DNA of 12,380 nucleotides from Actinomycetota bacterium (GTDB taxonomy: Bacteria; Actinomycetota; Thermoleophilia; UBA2241): the NCBI GenBank assembly GCA_012719015.1, contig JAAYBE010000009.1:1-12380 (forward strand), in the 5' to 3' direction. The translations under genes were made by a program, and so were the position numbers. This document shows positions 6,361 through 12,380 of the stretch, piece by piece (within the stretch, counting starts at the first letter, position 1; every line of letters begins with the position of its first letter). A model generated the notes under the pieces. The model was not told where the DNA came from, ran no database searches, and saw nothing but the letters and a program-made list of their open reading frames with translations.

Positions 6361-6373
6361 TCCCGAGGGCGCC

Positions 6374-6411
6374 GCGGCCGCGGGCGGCGCCGTGCGCGCA
6401 CCCGCGGCCGC
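6374..6411 (-). other. GC-rich hairpin between thiolase and kdd genes
   Basis: Arms GCGGCCGCGGG (6374-6384) and CCCGCGGCCGC (6401-6411) pair perfectly over 11 bases around a 16-base loop. It lies in the 90-base gap upstream of kdd and ends 14 bases before the kdd RBS. Without a T-tract it is more likely an mRNA-stability or partial-attenuation element than a full terminator. Function is inferred. Confidence 0.4.
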
Positions 6412-6437
6412 CCCGGGGTCGTTTCGTCGGACTGGCC

Positions 6438-7631
<1,194 letters not shown>

Positions 7632-7636
7632 TAGGG

Positions 7637-7644
7637 CCTCCTTT
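7637..7644 (-). promoter_or_regulatory. Ribosome binding site fixing the thiolase start
   Basis: AAAGGAGG on the minus strand, five bases before the GTG at 7631. It excludes the longer in-frame start at 7706, whose extra 25 residues do not resemble thiolases. Confidence 0.8.
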
Positions 7645-7665
7645 GAGAGCCGTTGCGTATGTGCC

Positions 7666-7697
7666 TGCGGTCGCCAGCGGCCTGCCGGCGTACCGCA
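7666..7697 (-). other. Hairpin between kamE and thiolase genes
   Basis: TGCGGTCGCC (7666-7675) pairs with GGCG and ACCGCA (7687-7690 and 7692-7697), with one bulged T at 7691 and an 11-base loop. It sits inside the 109-base gap separating kamE from the thiolase. No T-tract follows on the minus strand. It may lower read-through or protect the upstream mRNA; no convincing promoter was seen in this gap. Confidence 0.35.
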
Positions 7698-7740
7698 GCG
7701 AAACATGTGGATGAACGGTGCGCGCGCTCATGCTACTTCG

Positions 7741-8475
7741 TCACGCCTCCTCGTGCCTGCGCACGACCTCCTGGGCGAGGAACGACGCCACCTCGAGGGG
7801 TGTGGTCCGGGGGCCGAAGCCGGCGTCGTAGCCGAGCTCCTTGGCGAACGCGTTGTTGATGCGCGGACCGCCCACGACCAGCACGAAGCGCTCCCGGACT
7901 CCCTCCGCCTCCAGCAGCTCGATCAGCTGGGTGAGATGCTGCACGTGGATGTTCTTCTGCGTGACGATCTGACTGACCAGGATCGCATCGGCGTCGCGCT
8001 CAAGCGCAGTCCGCAGCAGCTGGGCGCACGGGATCTGGGAGCCCATGTTGAGGGCGTCCATCTCGGGGTAGCGTTCCAGCCCGTAGTTGCCCGCGAAGCC
8101 CTTCATGTTCATGATCGCGTCGATGCCCACGGTGTGGGCGTCGCTCTCGATGGCTGCGCCGACGACGCCGAGCTTGCGGCCGAGTCGCTCCTTGATGAGG
8201 GCGTTGATGGCCGCGAAATCCATCTCCTCGACTTCGAGGTAGTCGCCCTTGACCTCGTCGGGATCGATGCCGACGTCGGTCCGCGCGTAAGCCACGAAGA
8301 AGGTGTACTCGGGGTCCATGGCCCTGCACTCGGCGATCCCGACGGTGTGGAAGCCGAGCTTCTCGAGGAACTGCTTGCCGACGTCGGCCGCCTTGACGGA
8401 GTACGGCATCGGCAGGGTGAACGAGAACTGGATGACGCCATCATCACGAGTATCACCATACGGTCGTATTAGCAT
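7741..8475 (-). CDS. kamE: Lysine 5,6-aminomutase beta subunit (B12-binding)
   Basis: A 244-residue subunit that carries the adenosylcobalamin-binding Rossmann domain of lysine 5,6-aminomutase, which shifts the terminal amino group of D-lysine or L-beta-lysine. The B12 motif DxHxxG is seen as D112-A-H114-T-V-G117, with H114 as the lower axial cobalt ligand. K125 in IMNMKGFAG lies 11 residues past that His, exactly as Lys144 does in the Clostridium enzyme, where it forms the internal aldimine with PLP. The blocks LVSQIVTQKN, LIELLEAEGV and GGPRINN are highly conserved in the family. The N-terminus is shorter than in the clostridial protein (about 260 residues). Its ATG shares one base with the kamD stop (TGATG), implying coupled translation and equal stoichiometry. 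Assignment is very secure. Confidence 0.95.
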   Translation of the reverse strand: MLIRPYGDTRDDGVIQFSFTLPMPYSVKAADVGKQFLEKLGFHTVGIAECRAMDPEYTFFVAYARTDVGIDPDEVKGDYLEVEEMDFAAINALIKERLGRKLGVVGAAIESDAHTVGIDAIMNMKGFAGNYGLERYPEMDALNMGSQIPCAQLLRTALERDADAILVSQIVTQKNIHVQHLTQLIELLEAEGVRERFVLVVGGPRINNAFAKELGYDAGFGPRTTPLEVASFLAQEVVRRHEEA

Positions 8476-10097
8476 CAGTCTCCCCCTCCCGCGACAGCGC
8501 TGTCGCCCGCGGTCGTCTCACCGCGCTCAGTCCCCCGGGGAGGGCCGCTCATCCGGCCTTCGCGCAACGCCGCGAAGAACGGGTTGAAGTAGTCCGGGGC
8601 GACCTTGATCACGCCTTCGAACCCGCGTCCGCCGTCGGGATCGCGCTTGACGTCCGCGAACTCGCCGTTCTGGAGGGCCTTGAACAACCCGATGGACCTC
8701 ACGTGCTCCAGCTGCTCGACGGCCCTCCGCAACTGTTCGTCGGCCCGCCGCTCGATCAAGCCGGACGGCTTGTAGGAGATCTCGTCGGCCAGGTGGCGGC
8801 AAGCCTCGAACACGTACTTCGCGTTTCTGATACTGACGTACCGGTCCTGGAGCAGCGGCGTGTGCAGCGCCTCGGTCAGCATGCCGAGGAGCATGATCTC
8901 CTGCCCTGTGAGGATGCCGGTGAAGTTGAACATGCCGTCGATGATGTGTCCCTGGAAGATGTCACCCGGCATGTACTTGGTAGGGGGCATGTACTTGAGC
9001 GGATAGCCGGGGAACAGCTGGCGGATGAGCTGCGCGTCGGCGATCTGGTAGACGACCTGGTCGGGCTTGGCCGGGTCGATCTCGAAGGCATGGCCGAGAC
9101 CGATCTGCCAGGGCTCGAGGTTGGCGCGCAGGGCGAACGCCTCGTTGATGAAATCGGAGCTGACCACCGTGTGGCCTGCCTCGAAAGCATCGGCGGTGGT
9201 CAGGTAGTTGTCCTCACCCGTGTTGATGACGATCCCCGCGCGTGCGTTGATGAGACGGCTCAGGTACTGGTCCACGAACGTCCGCTGCATGTTGATGTTG
9301 CGGAAGATGATCCCGTACATGGAGTCGTTGAGCATCATGTCGAGGCGCTCGAGCGCACCCATGGTGGCGATCTCAGGCATGCAGAGGCCGCTGGCGTAGT
9401 TGCAGAGGCGGACGTAGTGCCCGAGCTCTTCGCCGACCTCGTCGAGGGCGGCGCGCATGAGGCGGAAGTTCTCCTGCGTGGCGTAGGTGCCGCCGAATCC
9501 CTCGGTCGTCTCGCCGTAGGGCACGTAGTCGAGAAGGCTCTGCGCCGTCGTACGGATGACCGCGATCACGTCGGCGCCCGCGCGGGCGGCGGCCTTCGCC
9601 TGGGCGGCGTCTTCGTAGATGTTCCCGGTGGCCACGATCACGTACACGTACGGCTTGGGCGGTTCGCCGACGGTGGCGACCAGTTCGTTGCGGCGCGCCC
9701 GCACCGCGTCGATGCGCGCCACGCCCTCGCGGGCGAGCGCCTCGGCGCGCGCCTCCACGCCCTCGCACCGTTCCGGCGGCACGGGGGCCAGCGTGAGCTC
9801 GCCGGCGGCGACTCCCTCGGCGACCTCCTGCGCGCCCCTGCCCGTCCGGTCCATGAGGTCGACGAACGGCCGCAGGATGCCGGACGGGAGCAGGCTCCGC
9901 GCATGTTCCACGACCACGTTGACGAGGGGCACGTCGATCTCGTTGACCCCCGTGATCCCCAGCAGGCGAAGGGAGGCGCGTTCGGTCGTATCGGTGGTGT
10001 GTTCGTCGATGTGCCGCTGGATGTCGTCGGCGATCGCGTCCGCCGCGGCGCGCGCCCGGTCGACCAGGTCGCCGTTCAACTGGAGGGCATCGCTCAC
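8475..10097 (-). CDS. kamD: Lysine 5,6-aminomutase alpha subunit (PLP/TIM barrel)
   Basis: A 540-residue catalytic subunit that partners KamE in the adenosylcobalamin- and PLP-dependent radical migration turning L-beta-lysine into 3,5-diaminohexanoate (or D-lysine into 2,5-diaminohexanoate). Recognised blocks include LLGITGVNEIDVPLVN (45-60), VIRTTAQSLLDYVPYGETTE (180-199, a stretch lining the PLP pocket in the family), GFGGTYATQENFRLMR (200-215), INTGEDNYLTTADAFEAGHT (291-310) and KYMPPTKYMPGDIFQGHIID (368-387). The GTG start has AGGTGA four bases upstream and begins four bases after the KamB-like stop. The last 25 or so residues (GPPRGTERGETTAGDS onward) are a Gly/Thr/Glu-rich extension that looks disordered and is longer than in clostridial KamD. 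Separate alpha and beta genes point to lysine rather than ornithine aminomutase, whose large subunit OraE is a fusion. Confidence 0.95.
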   Translation of the reverse strand: MSDALQLNGDLVDRARAAADAIADDIQRHIDEHTTDTTERASLRLLGITGVNEIDVPLVNVVVEHARSLLPSGILRPFVDLMDRTGRGAQEVAEGVAAGELTLAPVPPERCEGVEARAEALAREGVARIDAVRARRNELVATVGEPPKPYVYVIVATGNIYEDAAQAKAAARAGADVIAVIRTTAQSLLDYVPYGETTEGFGGTYATQENFRLMRAALDEVGEELGHYVRLCNYASGLCMPEIATMGALERLDMMLNDSMYGIIFRNINMQRTFVDQYLSRLINARAGIVINTGEDNYLTTADAFEAGHTVVSSDFINEAFALRANLEPWQIGLGHAFEIDPAKPDQVVYQIADAQLIRQLFPGYPLKYMPPTKYMPGDIFQGHIIDGMFNFTGILTGQEIMLLGMLTEALHTPLLQDRYVSIRNAKYVFEACRHLADEISYKPSGLIERRADEQLRRAVEQLEHVRSIGLFKALQNGEFADVKRDPDGGRGFEGVIKVAPDYFNPFFAALREGRMSGPPRGTERGETTAGDSAVAGGGD

Positions 10098-10101
10098 ATG
10101 A

Positions 10102-11238
10102 TCACCTGCTTTCGTCAGGGGGAGAGGCGGGTCGCGCCGGCGCGGTCTTCTCCGGCAGGCGCGCGAGTCCGTTCACGACGTCGAACAAGGGGGTGCGCTC
10201 GCCGACGGCATCGGCGAGCGCGGCGAAGAACGTCCGGGGCGGGTACGGCTGCGGGACCCGGAACGGATTGACGGTCAGGGCCAGCACGCGTAGGGGGGTG
10301 AGTACCTCGAGCCGGAGCCCCCGGCGCAGGAACCGATGCACCGTGGCTGGGGGGGCCACCAGGACGGTGGCGTCACGCACGATGACCCTGAGCTCAGTGC
10401 GCGGCGGCAGGACGCGGGTGAAGTCGTCGACGAACTCCTGGGTCAGCGCACCGCCCACGAGCAGCGTGGTCGCGCCGAGCCGCTCGATCTGACGCGCCAC
10501 GGTCACGCCTTCGCCCACCACCGTCGTGAGCTCGAGGGGATGGGCCGTCCCCCCGGCGGTGAAGGCGACCGCCCGCGCGCTCCCGGCGGCGTGCTCCCGC
10601 ACGAGGGCGCGCGTCTCCGGTCCGATGGCCGGCAGTGTGAGCAGGTCGAGTGCGCCAGCGGTGGTCTCGAGCACCTCGTCCAGTCCGTCACCGACCATCC
10701 CTCCGGTGGCCAGGACGACGCCGTCACTCACGCGCGGCGAGGCGCTGCCGATGCGGTTGATGGCTCCGTCGACGAGCACCTGGTCGGCGCCCAGGGCCAG
10801 CAGACGGTCGACGGTGACGCGCAGCTCGGCCAGCGTCGTGGGTCCGCTCACCTCCACCGCGCTGTCGCCCGCCGCGCGTCCGATCACCACACGCCCGAGC
10901 GGTGTCCGGAACGGCAACTCCTCAAGCGTCTGCAGCGTGTAGCGGGAGCGGGCCAGCGAGCCCTGCGTTGTCGCGACCAGTGTGCCCGCCGGCGGGGTGA
11001 TGCTGGGTTTGGCGAGGCCGGTCAGGTGATCCGTCCGCTCGCCGTCCAGGCCGAGTGACGTGAGCCCGAAGCGCCCGGGGCAGTTGTCCAACAGGGCGTT
11101 CACGACGGTGGTCTTGCCGGCGTTCTTCACGAGACCCACGACTGCGAGCGAGCGGCAGTCCGATCCGCCGATGATGTCGTACAGGGCGGCGACGGTGGCG
11201 GCGTCCGGGCGGACGCCCGCATCTCTCGCGGAGCTCAC
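10102..11238 (-). CDS. kamB: P-loop protein, probable lysine 5,6-aminomutase reactivase subunit KamB
   Basis: A 378-residue protein with a P-loop near its N-terminus, AVVGLVKNAGKTT (32-44; lysine K42, T43, T44), followed by TSLGLDGERTD, which resembles a nucleotide-sensing switch. The KNAGKTT form of the P-loop and its position immediately before kamD fit KamB of clostridial kam clusters, thought to act with KamC in reactivating the B12 mutase after suicide inactivation. The middle part (TLAELRVTVDRLLALGADQV and VDGAINRIGSASPRVSDGVV) looks like a second alpha/beta domain. The GTG start overlaps the regulator's stop by four bases (GTGA, 11235-11238) and has GGGAGGG just upstream, so translation is likely coupled on both sides. 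No KamC-like MutS-type ATPase is adjacent. The P-loop is seen directly; the KamB name rests on context and recall. Confidence 0.72.
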   Translation of the reverse strand: MSSARDAGVRPDAATVAALYDIIGGSDCRSLAVVGLVKNAGKTTVVNALLDNCPGRFGLTSLGLDGERTDHLTGLAKPSITPPAGTLVATTQGSLARSRYTLQTLEELPFRTPLGRVVIGRAAGDSAVEVSGPTTLAELRVTVDRLLALGADQVLVDGAINRIGSASPRVSDGVVLATGGMVGDGLDEVLETTAGALDLLTLPAIGPETRALVREHAAGSARAVAFTAGGTAHPLELTTVVGEGVTVARQIERLGATTLLVGGALTQEFVDDFTRVLPPRTELRVIVRDATVLVAPPATVHRFLRRGLRLEVLTPLRVLALTVNPFRVPQPYPPRTFFAALADAVGERTPLFDVVNGLARLPEKTAPARPASPPDESR

Positions 11239-12071
11239 CGCCCTCCCTTCCCGGCCTTGCGCAGGCGGGGCCAGCGGGCCCCTGCGCCGGCGGGCGTATC
11301 ATGAGCCGGTCGCCCACTCGACGTGTCTGTCTCGCCGGCCGGGTCGTCGCCTCCGGCGTCGTCCGTGGGCTTCTCGTCGGCGTCGCCGCGCCGGATCTCC
11401 TTGAGGTACGCGAAGATGGTGTACCGGGAGAGGTCGAGAGCGTCCGCGACCTGTTCCGCCGATCGTTTGACGAGGAAGGCGCCGCGCTCCTCCAGGCGCT
11501 TGACGACCTCCATCTTCTCGTCGCGGCTCATGGCGGCCGGCGTCTTGCCCATCTCGCCGAGGATCGTGGCGACCATGCCGGCGACCACGTCACGGATGTC
11601 GCCGGCGAAGATCTCGGCAGGCTCGGACGCCGTCGCGCCCTCCTGCGAGCCGGCCGACGTGAGTCCTGCGAGTGTCCGTTGGGCCTGGACGAGCCCGCTG
11701 ATGTCGTGGTTCAGGCCGAGCAGTCCGTAGGGAACGCCGTCCTCGTCGCGCAGCGTGACGGCGAGCGACTTGAGGATCCTGCCTTCGTGTGAGGTGAGGT
11801 ACAGCCGCACGTCCCGACAGTCGTCGAGGTTCCGCAGCGTGCGCAGCATGCGGTCGGTCGGCACGTCCCCGACGACACGGCCGGTGACCGCGCCGTTCTC
11901 GATCGCGACGATGGAGTGCGGGAGGCGACGGATGTCGTGCAGCACCACCTCGCAGTCGGGACCGAGCATCTCGGCCAGGCCGCGGACCACAGGCACGAGC
12001 ATCCGCATGCGGGCGTCGAGCGGCTGCGTCGGCAAACGCCTCCTCCACGGGTCATCGCTACCATCGGTCAC
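11235..12071 (-). CDS. PAS_6 (YheO-like)/HTH_22 transcriptional regulator
   Basis: A 278-residue regulator. Residues about 25-125 form a YheO-type PAS domain (VVRGLAEMLGPDCEVVLHDI, YLTSHEGRILKSLAVTLRDE, GLLGLNHDIS), a likely ligand sensor. Residues about 167-228 form the HTH_22 domain with the recognition region SAEQVADALDLSRYTIFAYL. The 50-residue tail is Asp/Gly/Thr-rich and ends basic (RWPRLRKAGKGGR). Members of this family include regulators of amino-acid catabolism such as DauR of D-arginine use. The GTG at 12071 is preferred: a promoter lies just upstream, and the longer in-frame start at 12185 would fall before that promoter and inside the neighbour's terminator. No strong RBS precedes 12071, so a start at the Met codons near 12008 cannot be excluded. 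As first gene of the operon, overlapping kamB, it probably controls the operon and itself in response to lysine or a lysine-derived amine (inference). Confidence 0.85.
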   Translation of the reverse strand: MTDGSDDPWRRRLPTQPLDARMRMLVPVVRGLAEMLGPDCEVVLHDIRRLPHSIVAIENGAVTGRVVGDVPTDRMLRTLRNLDDCRDVRLYLTSHEGRILKSLAVTLRDEDGVPYGLLGLNHDISGLVQAQRTLAGLTSAGSQEGATASEPAEIFAGDIRDVVAGMVATILGEMGKTPAAMSRDEKMEVVKRLEERGAFLVKRSAEQVADALDLSRYTIFAYLKEIRRGDADEKPTDDAGGDDPAGETDTSSGRPAHDTPAGAGARWPRLRKAGKGGR

Positions 12072-12106
12072 TGGGCGGCCGGCCCTCGCCTGCGGCCCGG
12101 ACAACG

Positions 12107-12136
12107 GGTATACACCCTGCGTGCTGCGCGTGTCAA
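12107..12136 (-). promoter_or_regulatory. Probable promoter of the lysine operon
   Basis: On the minus strand a perfect -35 TTGACA (12136-12131) and a -10-like TATACC (12112-12107) are 18 bases apart. Transcription would start near 12100, leaving about 29 bases to the GTG at 12071. The -35 box directly abuts, and partly uses, the T-tract of the upstream gene's terminator, so one gene's end and the next operon's start are packed together. Confidence 0.65.
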
Positions 12137-12177
12137 AAAGAGTGGGCCGCCTGCCGCAAAGAGTGGCAGGCGGCCCA
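12133..12177 (-). terminator. Rho-independent terminator of the HtrA-type gene
   Basis: A perfect 13-base stem (TGGGCCGCCTGCC at 12143-12155 and its complement at 12165-12177) with a 9-base loop is followed on the minus strand by CTCTTTTTGA. This is a textbook intrinsic terminator for the gene ending at 12216, and the only one in the window with a clear T-tract. Confidence 0.9.
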
Positions 12178-12215
12178 TCGGACACGACGCCGGCGCAGGG
12201 CGCCGCGCGTGAGGA

Positions 12216-12380
12216 TCAGAGGTTCCCGGGGCGTTCCGCAAGGGTGACTTTGAGATCGTGCGTCTTGCCGTCGCGCTCCACCGTCACGGTGATCGTGTCG
12301 CCCGGCTTCTTGGTGCCGAGGAACGCGATGAGGTCGTCGGCGGTCCTGATGTCCGTGTCGTCCGCCTTGACGATCACGTC
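12216..12380 (-). CDS. HtrA/DegP-type serine protease, C-terminal PDZ end (partial)
   Basis: Only the last 54 residues are present, beginning DVIVKADDTDIRTADDL and ending LAERPGNL. The pattern DVIVKADDTDI, the later KKPGDTITVTVERDGK and the final VTLAERP match the second half of a PDZ domain at the C-terminus of trypsin-like HtrA proteases, envelope quality-control enzymes. The catalytic domain and any membrane anchor are off the right edge, so protease identity is inferred from the PDZ end alone. The gene is closed by the strong terminator at 12133-12177. Confidence 0.75.
   Translation of the reverse strand, partial: DVIVKADDTDIRTADDLIAFLGTKKPGDTITVTVERDGKTHDLKVTLAERPGNL

Noticed and set aside
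8475..10097. Ornithine 4,5-aminomutase (OraSE) as an alternative for the mutase pair
   Set aside because: OraE fuses the TIM-barrel and B12 domains in one chain and pairs with a small OraS. Here the alpha and beta chains are separate, match KamD/KamE motifs, and sit with kdd.
8703..10271. Long plus-strand open frame (about 520 codons) opposite kamD
   Set aside because: It mirrors the highly conserved kamD coding sequence. Its product is low-complexity Val/Asp/Gly/Arg sequence with no recognisable family.
12072..12185. N-terminal extension of the regulator to a start at 12185
   Set aside because: The extra 38 residues lie over the terminator stem and the promoter, and show no PAS-family similarity.

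Overview
The window is high-GC DNA (about two-thirds G+C or more by eye) with many GTG starts, strong AGGAGG-type ribosome binding sites and a chromosomal ParB-type parS site. Gene content, notably a DUF4389 membrane protein, a PAS_6/HTH_22 regulator and a fermentative-type lysine pathway, suggests an anaerobic or facultative member of the Actinomycetota (Coriobacteriia-like or a deeper anaerobic lineage). This assignment is inference; no rRNA or other taxonomic marker is present.

Layout, left to right. (1) 1-1296, minus strand: a GalT-like HIT-superfamily nucleotidylyltransferase with its own promoter, followed by the start of a DUF4389 membrane protein that runs off the edge. (2) 1454-3646, plus strand: a possible 47-residue ORF, a ureohydrolase (agmatinase/arginase)-fold protein that has lost most of its Mn-binding residues, and a glycine-amidinotransferase-type enzyme with an intact Asp/His/Cys catalytic set. 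This apparent guanidino-group operon ends at a long hairpin shared with the convergent mrp gene. (3) 3842-4933, minus strand: an Mrp/NBP35 Fe-S carrier ATPase whose putative promoter overlaps a perfect 7-1-7 palindrome. (4) 4934-5273: a 340-base intergenic region holding that promoter, a 15/16-match parS site and two hairpins. (5) 5274-12071, minus strand: a lysine-degradation operon in transcription order regulator, P-loop KamB-like protein, lysine 5,6-aminomutase alpha (kamD), beta (kamE), thiolase, 3,5-diaminohexanoate dehydrogenase (kdd). (6) 12143-12380: a strong terminator and the C-terminal end of an HtrA-type PDZ protease.

In the operon, KamDE (adenosylcobalamin- and PLP-dependent) should move the terminal amino group of beta-lysine or D-lysine. 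Kdd then oxidatively deaminates 3,5-diaminohexanoate to 5-amino-3-oxohexanoate, and the thiolase probably handles a CoA-linked C4 product further on. The KamB-like P-loop protein probably helps keep the B12 mutase active, and the PAS_6/HTH_22 protein probably senses the substrate. The operon has a visible promoter and visible hairpins at its end, yet it lacks recognisable kamA, kamC, kce and kal, so the pathway must be split across the genome or altered.

The least ordinary item is the plus-strand pair of an active-looking amidinotransferase with a metal-site-stripped ureohydrolase homologue. No mobile elements, CRISPR arrays, tRNAs or rRNAs were seen.
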